The position numbers and the translations under genes were made by a program. The notes under the pieces are model-generated. The model was given only the letters and a program-made list of their open reading frames with translations. It made no database searches and was not told the DNA's origin. 64,000 nt of DNA from Paenirhizobium naphthalenivorans (lineage in GTDB: Bacteria; Pseudomonadota; Alphaproteobacteria; Rhizobiales; Rhizobiaceae), in assembly GCF_007992095.1 (NCBI RefSeq), contig NZ_BJZP01000003.1, forward strand, positions 62,001 through 126,000. The letters are read 5' to 3'. Numbering within the stretch: the stretch's first letter is position 1; each line of letters starts with the position of its first letter. Positions 47,940-56,793 of this stretch are shown one piece after another.

Positions 47940-49955
47940 CTAGGAATTATGACCCGTGGCCGCACCTTTGACGCGTCCGGACATCACACCGAAGCCGTCG
48001 ATGATCGCTTCCTGATTTTCCATCCGGGTGATTTCGAGCTGCACCTCATGCAGCGCACCGATCAACTGGCCGATATGGTCGCCATCCTCGGCTTCGGTCG
48101 CCTCCGCCACCTCGCGTTCAAGCTCGATGCGCTGGCGCCGCAGCGCCTTGGTCCGCTTGTGCAGGGAAAGGGCCTGGCGATACCCCTCGCCGGCGTCCTC
48201 GGGCGCGGCGATCTCCGTCGCCGTCCACAGCCGCGCATTGCGGATCTGCTGGTCGAGGCTTTTGATCAGACCGCCATGTCCCTGTTCCTCCAATCGCGCA
48301 ATCAGCGTTTCCCGCGTCAGTTGGGCTCCCATCCCCGCCGCGATCGTAAGAAGCGAGGACCAGAGCTTCTGTAAATCGCGGTTCTCGTAGTCGATCGAGG
48401 CGATTTCGTCGTACTCGTCCTGCAACAGTTGCGGATGATTGACGATAGTCAACGCCAGCACGCTTTCCCGAAGTGCCGGCTGATCCTGGTGCCCCTTGAC
48501 CAGCCCGGACCGGGCCAGCCGATCGGAAATCGCTCCACCGCCGCCAGCCGATGGACCGGGCGCGCGTCCGCCGAACCGGCCCTGTCCCGCCGCTCCGCCA
48601 CGCCCCCCGCCGCGATTGCCCGGCTCGAAACCGCCGCGACGCTCGCCTCGCCCGGCCTGGCTCGGCTGGAAGAACGCGTTCAGCCGGTCTCGGACGTCCT
48701 GCTGGTAGTGGCGGCGAACATTCTCGTCAGCGATCACCTGGACCACTTGTTTCATCCGGGCTTCGAGCTCCGCGCGCTTCTCCGGCGTGTCATACTGCCC
48801 CGCTCCAGCCTCGCGAAGCCAAAGCATTTCCGCCAGCGGCCGTGCCTCCGCAAGCACCTTGTCGAACGGTGCGCGACCGTCCTGCTTGACCAGGTCATCC
48901 GGGTCCTTGCCGTCGGGCAACATGGCGAAGCGCACCGAACGGCCCGGTTTCAGGTGCGGAAGCGCCAGATCAACGCCACGGAACGCGGCCCGCTGGCCAG
49001 CACTGTCACCGTCGAAACAAAGCACCGGCACCGGCGTCAGCTTCCACATCAAATCGAGCTGATTCTCGGTCAGCGCCGTGCCAAGCGGCGCCACGGCGTT
49101 CTCGATGCCGGCCTGGTGGAGCGCGATCACATCCATATAGCCTTCGACGGCGATGATCGTCTCCGCACCGGACGGCCCCTGCAGTGCCCGGCGCGCCCGG
49201 GAGAAATTGAACAGCACATTGCCCTTGTGGAAGAGCTCCGTTTCCGGCGAATTCATGTATTTCGCCATCGCGTCCGGAGCCATGGCGCGGCCACCGAAGG
49301 CGATTACCTTGTCGCGCGACGACAGGATCGGAAACATGATGCGATCACGGAAATAGTCGTAGGAGACGGGAATGTCCGGACCATGCCGCACCAGCCCGCA
49401 GGCCTCGATCTGTTCCTTAGGCACGCCCTTGGCAGCGAGATATTCCTTGAGCGCGTTGCGGCTCTCGGGCGCATAGCCCAACCGGAACGTTTCGATCGTG
49501 CGCCCGGAGAGCCCCCGTTCGCGCAGATATGCGCGGGCCCGCGCGCCTGTAGCGGTCTGCAACTGATCCTGAAAGTACTGCGTCGCCATTTCCATGACGT
49601 CCTGCAGCGTCGTGCGCTCCTTCTCGCGCCGTTCCGCCTGCGCGTCGGCCTTTGGCATGGCGATGCCGGCCATGTCGGCGATCTGCTGCACGGCTTCTGG
49701 AAAGCTCAACCCCTCAAGATCGGTGAGGAATCGGAAATGGTCGCCGGAGACACCGCAACCGAAGCAATGATAGCGCCCCTTGCGGTCTTCGCAGTGAAAG
49801 CTCGGGCTCTTTTCCCCGTGGAACGGGCAGCACGCCCAATAGTCGCCGCGCGAGACATTGGTTTTCTTGCGATCCCACGACACGCGTCGACCAACCACGG
49901 CCGAAATCGGCACGCGGTCGCGGATCTCGTCGAGAAAGTCGTTGGAAAAGCGCAT
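47940..49955 (-). CDS. dnaG: DNA primase
   Basis: A 671-residue primase. The N-terminal CHC2 zinc-binding domain shows Cys43, His46, Cys64 and Cys67 (ACCPFHGEKS, CFGCGVSGDH). The RNA polymerase core has the Toprim motif (IIAVEGYMDVIALHQAG) near residue 265 and CFDGDSAGQRAA. A low-complexity Gly/Arg-rich linker (about 440-475) leads to the helicase-binding domain. It makes RNA primers for replication. The ATG has an AGGG site. Confidence 0.98.
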   Translation of the reverse strand: MRFSNDFLDEIRDRVPISAVVGRRVSWDRKKTNVSRGDYWACCPFHGEKSPSFHCEDRKGRYHCFGCGVSGDHFRFLTDLEGLSFPEAVQQIADMAGIAMPKADAQAERREKERTTLQDVMEMATQYFQDQLQTATGARARAYLRERGLSGRTIETFRLGYAPESRNALKEYLAAKGVPKEQIEACGLVRHGPDIPVSYDYFRDRIMFPILSSRDKVIAFGGRAMAPDAMAKYMNSPETELFHKGNVLFNFSRARRALQGPSGAETIIAVEGYMDVIALHQAGIENAVAPLGTALTENQLDLMWKLTPVPVLCFDGDSAGQRAAFRGVDLALPHLKPGRSVRFAMLPDGKDPDDLVKQDGRAPFDKVLAEARPLAEMLWLREAGAGQYDTPEKRAELEARMKQVVQVIADENVRRHYQQDVRDRLNAFFQPSQAGRGERRGGFEPGNRGGGRGGAAGQGRFGGRAPGPSAGGGGAISDRLARSGLVKGHQDQPALRESVLALTIVNHPQLLQDEYDEIASIDYENRDLQKLWSSLLTIAAGMGAQLTRETLIARLEEQGHGGLIKSLDQQIRNARLWTATEIAAPEDAGEGYRQALSLHKRTKALRRQRIELEREVAEATEAEDGDHIGQLIGALHEVQLEITRMENQEAIIDGFGVMSGRVKGAATGHNS

Positions 49956-50197
49956 TCTGCCCTCTTGGTCGTTCCCTCCATATAGGCGGGCCGAGGTGGA
50001 AGCGCCAAGGCTTTTAAGGCTTGCACCCGCTATTCACAGCGGCCGACCAGAACGGCAAGCGGACCGACATTACCAGAGGTCAGTAAATGCCTGGCAGGTG
50101 CGGATAGAACCGAGCCGATGACACCCCATTGCCGGGACCCTTTTGCTCTCTCTGCGCCATTTCACCATGCAACAGAAGATCTCAAAGGCGCTGAACG

Positions 50198-50221
50198 AAA
50201 AACTCCGCCCGAAGGCGGAGT
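50198..50221 (-). terminator. Intrinsic terminator after the YqeY-like gene
   Basis: ACTCCGCC (50202-50209) and GGCGGAGT (50214-50221) form a perfect 8-bp stem with a tetraloop (CGAA on the plus strand), followed on the minus strand by five U residues. Confidence 0.92.
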
Positions 50222-50243
50222 CCTGAAGCGAGGCCTTCGCCCC

Positions 50244-50696
50244 CTACTTCAACAGATCCTTGACCAGGCCGGACGCCTTGGCGAAGTCGATCTGACCGGG
50301 ATAGCGCTCCTTGAGTGCATTCATGCACTTGCCCATGTCGCGCAGCCCCTGGGCACCGGTTTCGGTGATCACCGAAGCGCAGAGTTCACGCACCTTCTCC
50401 TCGGGCAATTGCTCCGGCATGAAGCTCTTGATGATGCAGATTTCCTGGAGCTCCTGCTCGGCAAGCTCAGGCCGTGCGTTGTCGGCATAGATCTTCGCCG
50501 ACTCGTCGCGCTGCTTGATCATCTTCATCAGGATCTGCATGATTTCGTCGTCGGTAACGGGATCTTTGCCGATACCGCGGTTGGCGATGTCCCGATCCTT
50601 GATCGCGGTCTGAATCAACCGCACAGTCGAGGTACGGCGCACGTCCTTCGCCTTGAGGGATTCCTTCATAACCTCGGTGAGCCTGTCGCGCATCAT
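50244..50696 (-). CDS. GatB/YqeY domain-containing protein
   Basis: A 150-residue protein of the YqeY family: MMRDRLTEVMKESLKAKDVR at the start, RRTSTVRLIQTAIKDRDI, a central IKQRDESAKIYADNARPELA and a C-terminal GLRDMGKCMNALKERYPGQI. This domain equals the tRNA-binding tail of GatB, but the stand-alone protein has no certain role. ATG 50696 has GGAGA seven bases upstream. It lies between dnaG and carA, the conserved Rhizobiales position, and is divergent from carA. Confidence 0.94.
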   Translation of the reverse strand: MMRDRLTEVMKESLKAKDVRRTSTVRLIQTAIKDRDIANRGIGKDPVTDDEIMQILMKMIKQRDESAKIYADNARPELAEQELQEICIIKSFMPEQLPEEKVRELCASVITETGAQGLRDMGKCMNALKERYPGQIDFAKASGLVKDLLK

Positions 50697-51020
50697 CTCT
50701 TCATCTCCATAGGAAAACCGGTTGGCGAACGTCGTCAATTGTGGCTTTTCCTTGTCATTTTTGCCGAACTCTTAACCAGACCTTCCGCTTCGCGCAAATC
50801 AATTAGGCAACCCATTGAAATACATGGGGCAAAATTCCACGCTTTCCACAAGGGCGAATTGACCTTCAGGGTCGATCCGTCTATTTTCCGGCACCTGCAC
50901 GAAAATTGTCATCAGGGGAAAACGCGCACGTCGCTGCGCGACCTTGATCTGCGATCATAAATGGCGCGTGGGCTCCGGTTCTTCAAGGGACCGGCGTTCC
51001 CGGCCGGACAAGGAACGAAC
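50697..51020. other. Divergent promoter region between the YqeY-like gene and carA
   Basis: These 324 bases carry no supported gene. They contain a candidate carA promoter (listed separately) and must contain the promoter for the YqeY-like gene. Confidence 0.6.
50859..50887 (+). promoter_or_regulatory. Candidate carA promoter
   Basis: TTGACC (50859-50864) and TATTTT (50882-50887) are separated by 17 bp, leaving an untranslated leader of about 130 bases before the ATG at 51021. Confidence 0.5.
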
Positions 51021-52226
51021 ATGACCTCGACAGCCCCATGGACCACCCGCAAGCCGACTGCGCTTCTCGTTCTCGCCGACGGCACCGTCATCGAAGGCCA
51101 CGGGATCGGCGCCACCGGCAAGGTACAGGCAGAAGTATGCTTCAACACGGCGTTGACGGGCTATGAGGAAATCCTGACCGACCCGTCCTATCTCGGCCAG
51201 ATCGTCACTTTCACCTTCCCGCATATCGGCAATGTCGGCACCAATGATGAAGACATCGAAGACCTGACGCCGGCGGCACGCCACGGCGCAGTCGGTGTGA
51301 TCTTCAAGGCTGACATCACGGACCCGTCGAACTACCGCGCTGCCAAGCATCTCGACGCCTGGCTGAAGGCCCGCGGCATCATCGGCCTTTATGGCGTCGA
51401 TACCCGAGCACTAACCGCCTGGATCCGCGAGCACGGCGCGCCGAATGCGGTGATCGCCCACGATCCGAACGGCGTGTTCGACATCGATACGCTTAAGGCC
51501 GAGGCCAAGGCGTGGAGCGGTCTGGTCGGCCTTGACCTCGCCAAGGTCGCAACCTGCGGCCAGTCCTCCGTCTGGGACGAGAAGCCCTGGGTGTGGAACG
51601 AAGGTTACTCGACGCTTGGCGCGGCGGATGCGCAGTATCATATCGTCTGCGTCGACTTCGGTGTGAAGCGCAACATCCTGCGGCTCTTTGCCGGTCTTGA
51701 TTGCAAGGTGACCGTCGTTCCGGCGACCACCAGCGCCGAGGACATCCTGGCGCTGCAGCCGGATGGCGTATTCCTGTCGAACGGTCCGGGCGACCCGGCC
51801 GCAACCGGCGAATATGCCGTTCCGGTCATCCAGAGCCTGATCAAGTCCGACAAGCCGCTGTTCGGCATCTGCCTCGGTCACCAGATGTTGGGCCTGGCGC
51901 TCGGGGCAAAGACCGAGAAGATGCACCAGGGGCACCATGGCGCCAATCACCCGGTCAAGGATTTCACCACCGGCAAGGTCGAGATCGTCTCGATGAACCA
52001 CGGCTTCGCAGTCGATTCGAAGTCCCTGCCGGAAGGCGTTGAAGAGACTCACATTTCACTGTTCGACGGCTCCAACTGCGGCCTGCGACTGGCCGGCAAG
52101 CCAGTCTTCTCTGTGCAGCACCACCCGGAAGCCTCGCCCGGCCCGCAGGACAGCCACTACCTCTTCCGCCGCTTCATCAACCTGGTGCGCGAGAACAAGG
52201 GTGAGCCGGCGCTCGCAGAGCGTTGA
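51021..52226 (+). CDS. carA: Carbamoyl-phosphate synthase small (glutaminase) subunit
   Basis: A 401-residue protein. The N-terminal domain includes ALLVLADGTVIEGHGIGATG; the C-terminal class I amidotransferase domain has catalytic Cys284 in GICLGHQMLG and the His/Glu pair in VQHHPEASPGP. It hydrolyses glutamine to feed ammonia to CarB for arginine and pyrimidine synthesis. ATG 51021 with an AAGGA site gives the standard length; the frame extends 20 codons upstream without family resemblance. carB is 7.2 kb away on the same strand, with unrelated genes between. Confidence 0.97.
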   Translation: MTSTAPWTTRKPTALLVLADGTVIEGHGIGATGKVQAEVCFNTALTGYEEILTDPSYLGQIVTFTFPHIGNVGTNDEDIEDLTPAARHGAVGVIFKADITDPSNYRAAKHLDAWLKARGIIGLYGVDTRALTAWIREHGAPNAVIAHDPNGVFDIDTLKAEAKAWSGLVGLDLAKVATCGQSSVWDEKPWVWNEGYSTLGAADAQYHIVCVDFGVKRNILRLFAGLDCKVTVVPATTSAEDILALQPDGVFLSNGPGDPAATGEYAVPVIQSLIKSDKPLFGICLGHQMLGLALGAKTEKMHQGHHGANHPVKDFTTGKVEIVSMNHGFAVDSKSLPEGVEETHISLFDGSNCGLRLAGKPVFSVQHHPEASPGPQDSHYLFRRFINLVRENKGEPALAER

Positions 52227-52253
52227 TCCGATTCCCACATTAGAGATTGCGGA

Positions 52254-52280
52254 ACGGCCCAGTCAGACCCGGGCCGTTTT
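52254..52280 (+). terminator. Intrinsic terminator after carA
   Basis: ACGGCCC (52254-52260) and GGGCCGT (52271-52277) form a 7-bp stem followed by UUUU. It overlaps the stop codon of the convergent MATE gene. Confidence 0.85.
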
Positions 52281-53663
52281 CATTTCGAAACGCATTCTCT
52301 GGAAAAACCGCAGGCACAGCAAAAGCGCGGCACTGATCAGGCCGATGAGGAAACCGAGCCAGATGCCGATGCTGCCCATACCCAGCGGGAAGGCCATCAC
52401 CCAGGCAAGGAAAAAGCCGATCGGCCAGTAGGAGACCAGCGCCATCACCATCGGAATGCGCGCATCCTTCAAACCGCGCAGCAGCCCGCTGGCAATCGCC
52501 TGCAAACCGTCCACGAGCTGGAAGATACCGGCGATCACCACGAGCGGCGCAGCGAAATCGAGCACAGCAGCAGCCTCAGGCGCGCTTGCATCGATGAAGA
52601 CGCTGCTGAGCAAGCGTGGCATCGAATAGAAAACTATCCCTCCGGCAATCGCGATCGCACTGGCGATCCCGAGCACGGAAATCGCCGCGCGCATCAGGTT
52701 CGGATAATCGCCACGCCCGTGGGCCACGCCGACCCTGACCGTTGCTGCCTGCGACAGGCCAAGCGGGATCATGAAGGCAATCGAGGCCAGTTGAAGGGCG
52801 ATGCCATGCGCGGCAAGCTGGAGCGTGCCGATCTTCCCCATCATCAGCGAGGCTGCGGCAAACAGACTAACCTCGGCAAGCACGGTGATGCTGATCGGCA
52901 GTCCGAGATGCAGCACCTCAAGGAGCGCTTGCCAGTCCGGGCGCCAGAAGCGAACGAACAATTCGTAGCGCCGTGTTTGTTCGCGCGTTTCGATGTAGAC
53001 GACCATGAACAGGAAACTCGCCCACTGGACGATCACCGCAACGATCGCCGCCCCGATCATGCCAAGCCGCGGCAACCCGAAATGGCCAAGGACGAGTGCA
53101 TAGGCCAGCATGGCATTGAGCATGAGCACGGCGAGCGTGACGTAGAGAATAATGCCAGCCCGGCCGATCGCACTGACCAGAGCACGCAAGACGGCAAAGA
53201 GCAGCGCCGGCAACAGACCGAACTGGACGATCATCACATAGTCCGCGGCGAGCGCCGCGACCTCGGGCTTCTGCCCGAGCGCCAGCAGGATCGTCTCGGC
53301 ATTGAAGAACAGGGGCGCTGTAAGAAGCGTATAACCGATCGATACCCACATCCCCATGCGGATCGCACGGCGCACCGAAACGACGTCACCGCGGCCATAG
53401 GCCTGCGCCACCATCGGCACGACAGCGATCGAGAAGCCCGAACCGAAGATGAAGATCGTAAAGAAGAACTGACCGGACAGCACCATGGCCGCCAGCGACT
53501 GTGCACCGAGCTGCCCGACGATGACGACGTCAGTGGTGTGAATGCCGAGCTGCGCCAGCTGCGCGCCGATCAAGGGAATACCGAGCGAGAGAGTCGCAAG
53601 GATATGCGAGGCCCAGCTACTGGCCGCTTTTCCTGCTCCCGCGTGTACATAATGGCTAGACAT
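52263..53663 (-). CDS. MATE family multidrug/sodium antiporter
   Basis: A 466-residue protein with 12 membrane segments in two homologous halves. MATE signatures include IPLIGAQLAQLGIHTTDVVI near residue 35, IVVPM-like FSIAVVPMVAQAYGRGD near 100 and the second-half counterpart LGLSQAATVRVGVAHGRGDY. NorM-type exporters expel cationic drugs in exchange for sodium or protons. ATG 53663 is the best start; a TTG at 53675 has no site. It ends in the carA terminator. Confidence 0.93.
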   Translation of the reverse strand: MSSHYVHAGAGKAASSWASHILATLSLGIPLIGAQLAQLGIHTTDVVIVGQLGAQSLAAMVLSGQFFFTIFIFGSGFSIAVVPMVAQAYGRGDVVSVRRAIRMGMWVSIGYTLLTAPLFFNAETILLALGQKPEVAALAADYVMIVQFGLLPALLFAVLRALVSAIGRAGIILYVTLAVLMLNAMLAYALVLGHFGLPRLGMIGAAIVAVIVQWASFLFMVVYIETREQTRRYELFVRFWRPDWQALLEVLHLGLPISITVLAEVSLFAAASLMMGKIGTLQLAAHGIALQLASIAFMIPLGLSQAATVRVGVAHGRGDYPNLMRAAISVLGIASAIAIAGGIVFYSMPRLLSSVFIDASAPEAAAVLDFAAPLVVIAGIFQLVDGLQAIASGLLRGLKDARIPMVMALVSYWPIGFFLAWVMAFPLGMGSIGIWLGFLIGLISAALLLCLRFFQRMRFEMKTARV

Positions 53664-53735
53664 AAGCTTACCCAAGACGAAAAAAGCCGCTTCCAGAGGA
53701 TACTGGTGAGCGGCGTGTTCTATCTGGATAGAAGA

Positions 53736-53766
53736 AACCCGCTACGGTAGCAAGCCGCAGCGGGTT
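53736..53766 (-). terminator. Intrinsic terminator after the metallopeptidase gene
   Basis: AACCCGCT (53736-53743) and AGCGGGTT (53759-53766) form an 8-bp stem; a U-rich stretch (UUUCUUCU) follows on the minus strand. Confidence 0.75.
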
Positions 53767-53821
53767 CATGCAGAAAATATCGTCGATTGATCACAAAGGC
53801 TGATGAAAGGGCGACTGCGCC

Positions 53822-54748
53822 TCAGATCGCCCCCGAGAACGTATCGCAGGCTGACACCTCGCCGCTATCGAAGCCACGTTTGAACCATTTCGCCCGCTGC
53901 GCCGAAGTGCCGTGGTTGAAGCTATCGGGAACCACATAGCCCTGACCACGCTTTTGCAGCGTGTCATCGCCGATCTGGTGCGCGGCGTTAAGTGCCTCCT
54001 CCAGGTCTCCGGCATCGAGCAGGCCCTTCTGCTCGGTATAGCTCCCCCAGATCCCGGCATAACAGTCGGCCTGCAACTCGACGCGGACCGACATCTTATT
54101 GGCCTCCACTTCGCTCATCTGCTGGCGCAATTTATTGAACTTCGGCAGGACGCCCGTCAGGTTCTGCACATGATGGCCGATCTCGTGGGCGATGACATAA
54201 GCCTCGGCGAAGTCGCCGGATGCACCGAACTGCTGCTCCAACTGCTGGAAGAAGGCGGTATCGAGATAAACCTTGCGATCGCCAGGGCAATAGAACGGCC
54301 CCGATGCCGAGGAGGCAAAACCGCAGGCCGACTGCACCTGCCCGGAAAACAGAACCAGGGTTGGCTCCTGATATTTTTCGCCGGACGCCTGGAAAATGCC
54401 GTTCCACGTATCCTCTGTTTCGGCCAGTACGGTCCTGACGAAGGCGGTCATCTCATCGGCGGCAGGAGATGACGGTCGCGCTCCGGTGGACTGCTCGTAG
54501 CCGGACTGCTGTGTGGAGCCGTCGCCCAGCACCTGCAACATGTCGATGCCCATCATCTTGAGCACGAAGTAGATGACGACGAGGACGATGATCGTACCGA
54601 TGCTCATGCCACCGCCGCGGCGGCCGCTGCCCATCGGGATCTGGATGCCGGAACGGCCGAACGGATTGCGTCCGGTGCCGCCACGACCGACGGACGTTCC
54701 GCGCCGATCCTCGATATTATCCGACTGACGCCGGCCCTTCCATTCCAT
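53822..54748 (-). CDS. Neutral zinc metallopeptidase (YpfJ/KPN_02809 family)
   Basis: A 308-residue protein beginning MEWKGRRQSDNIEDRRG, the typical family start, with one membrane helix near residues 48-70 (SIGTIIVLVVIYFVLKMMGI) after a Gly/Arg-rich part. The zinc motif AHEIGHHVQ lies near residue 187; a third ligand Glu is expected in the VELQADCYAGIWG segment. A terminal CDTFSGAI is conserved in the family. Probably a membrane-anchored protease facing the periplasm; substrate unknown. Confidence 0.94.
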   Translation of the reverse strand: MEWKGRRQSDNIEDRRGTSVGRGGTGRNPFGRSGIQIPMGSGRRGGGMSIGTIIVLVVIYFVLKMMGIDMLQVLGDGSTQQSGYEQSTGARPSSPAADEMTAFVRTVLAETEDTWNGIFQASGEKYQEPTLVLFSGQVQSACGFASSASGPFYCPGDRKVYLDTAFFQQLEQQFGASGDFAEAYVIAHEIGHHVQNLTGVLPKFNKLRQQMSEVEANKMSVRVELQADCYAGIWGSYTEQKGLLDAGDLEEALNAAHQIGDDTLQKRGQGYVVPDSFNHGTSAQRAKWFKRGFDSGEVSACDTFSGAI

Positions 54749-55097
54749 TCCATAACTCCATTATGTGAGCCTGCGGGAAAAAATACGTCATAAAGCAAAG
54801 CGTTCCGCAGGACCAAACAAATTAGCAAACAATTGTTTTCACCAGCTACCGGTTCGGCTCTCGTCGAGCTGTAGACACAGCCGTGCACCAAGCGCGCTTT
54901 GACAAGCCGATCGCACGGTTCGCCTTCATGTTTTGCGGTGCGCGCACCCGAGCCTCGGCGACACATGAAATCATCGGGCAACGTCATGGACACGGCTGGA
55001 CAAACAAGCGCCAAGCGGCGGCATGCCAATGTGCCGGCTCGCGTAACATACAGGCCAGTCGTACCGGCACGCCTGGTCGACGCGATCTTTGCTGGAG
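54749..55097. other. Intergenic region without a supported gene
   Basis: These 349 bases between the metallopeptidase and amidase genes contain only open frames with poor composition and no ribosome-binding sites. Nothing structural was recognised. Confidence 0.6.
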
Positions 55098-56582
55098 TCA
55101 GCCCGGCGGACGCCGGTCCTTCCACGGGCGCGCCTGCTCCAGCTGCCCAGCCAGGCTGAACAGCGTTGCCTCGTCGGCGAAGCGTCCGACGAAATGCATG
55201 CCGATCGGCAATCCCTCGGGCGACCAGTTCAGCGGCACCGACATGGCGGGCTGGCCGGTGACGTTGAACACCGGCGTCCACGGGATGAATTCGAAAGTCT
55301 GCGCCGCGAGTTGGTTGGCAATGCCGAGCTTCTTCAACAGCCAACCGCCATGGATATGCCCCATGAAACGGATCAACGTCTTCTCGATCGGCTTAGGCTG
55401 AAGTGCGCCGATCTTTACCGGCAGGCTGGACAGCACCGGCGTCATCAGCACGTCATGCGTTTCGAAAAATCCGAGGATCGATCGTGCCGAGAGCTTAAGG
55501 TAGCGCAGGGCCGCGGCGAGTTCGGCGGCGGAGAAAGCCTGGCCGAGAAGTCCAAGACCAAAGGACGCGGCATCGAAATCCTCCGGCCGCACTCGAATAC
55601 CGCTCAGTTCGGCGATGAACTCGATGTCGGCACGCAGCTCGGCGGCCAACACAGTTAGAAAGGCGAGCGAGAACCGCTCCCGCTCAACGGAAGGCGCTGC
55701 CTCCACCACCTCATGTCCCAGATCTTCAAGCAGGCGCACAGTTTCATCAAAGGCCGCGAGGACCTCCGGCGCGACAACCTTGCCAAGCATGGGGTCGACG
55801 GACACGGCGATCCGCAAACGCTTCGGTGCGCGCCCGACGGCCTCGAGCCATGATCCGTAAAATTCCGGCAGCGGATGCGGATTGCCGACATCAGGTCCGT
55901 GCGTGGCGTCGAGCATGGCGGCGGAATCGCGAACCGATCGCGTCAACACATGCTCGCCGGCAAAACCTGACCAGGCCTCGCCGATGAACGGACCCACCGG
56001 ATTGCGCCCGCGCGTCGGCTTCATGCCGAACAGACCGCAGGCCGAGGCCGGAATGCGGATCGAACCGCCGCCGTCGCCACCGGAGGCGAGCGGCACCATG
56101 CCCGAAGCCACAGCCGCGGCCGATCCACCGGAGGAGCCGCCAGGCGTGCGCGTCAAATCCCAGGGATTACGGGTCGGACCGAAGGTGTCCGGCTCGGTAT
56201 AAGGGGTAAGGCCGAATTCCGGCGTATTGGTCTTGCCGACGATAATCAGGCCTGCCCGTTTCCAGCGCTTCACCAGTTCGTTGTCGCCGGATGCCTTTAT
56301 CTTCGCCCAGAGCCGATTGCCCTGCGACGTGGGAACACCCTCGACCTGCGACAGCAGATCCTTCAGCAGAAAGGGCACGCCGACAAAGGGGCCGTCGCTG
56401 ACCGGCCCGGCGGCGGCCTGTCGCGCCTGCTCGAACATCGGCAGGATGACCGCGTTCAGGTCCGGATTGAGCCGCTCGATCGACGCAATCGCCGTTTCGA
56501 CAAGCTCGATCGCGCTGACCTCGCCACGTCGAACCAGGTCCGCCAAGCCCAGTCCATCGTAGTTCAAATAGGAAGAATACAT
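55098..56582 (-). CDS. Amidase signature family enzyme
   Basis: A 494-residue amidase with the full Ser-cisSer-Lys triad: Lys74 in PFLLKDLL, cis-Ser150 in [16 protein letters not shown], nucleophile Ser174 in [13 protein letters not shown]. It hydrolyses an amide bond; members act on aryl or alkyl amides, 6-aminohexanoate oligomers or indoleacetamide, and the subfamily cannot be fixed by eye. It is not GatA because no GatC/GatB genes adjoin and the length and C-terminal part differ. Stand-alone gene. Confidence 0.93.
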   Translation of the reverse strand: MYSSYLNYDGLGLADLVRRGEVSAIELVETAIASIERLNPDLNAVILPMFEQARQAAAGPVSDGPFVGVPFLLKDLLSQVEGVPTSQGNRLWAKIKASGDNELVKRWKRAGLIIVGKTNTPEFGLTPYTEPDTFGPTRNPWDLTRTPGGSSGGSAAAVASGMVPLASGGDGGGSIRIPASACGLFGMKPTRGRNPVGPFIGEAWSGFAGEHVLTRSVRDSAAMLDATHGPDVGNPHPLPEFYGSWLEAVGRAPKRLRIAVSVDPMLGKVVAPEVLAAFDETVRLLEDLGHEVVEAAPSVERERFSLAFLTVLAAELRADIEFIAELSGIRVRPEDFDAASFGLGLLGQAFSAAELAAALRYLKLSARSILGFFETHDVLMTPVLSSLPVKIGALQPKPIEKTLIRFMGHIHGGWLLKKLGIANQLAAQTFEFIPWTPVFNVTGQPAMSVPLNWSPEGLPIGMHFVGRFADEATLFSLAGQLEQARPWKDRRPPG

Positions 56583-56793
56583 CGCATGCCCCCGTTTTCA
56601 TGCAGACTAGCAGGCAAGGAGCAGTCGACAATGCAATAAATCAAGTCAAAGCGCGAAACAGCCCAGATATACGTTAACTTAAACACCTGCTTAACCACGA
56701 GACAGCTAAGCTTCATCGACTACATCCCCAGACTTGCCGTCAGCATGCTGGAGCGCGAAGCGCAATGGCAATAAACGTCCTCAAGAGGTGTCC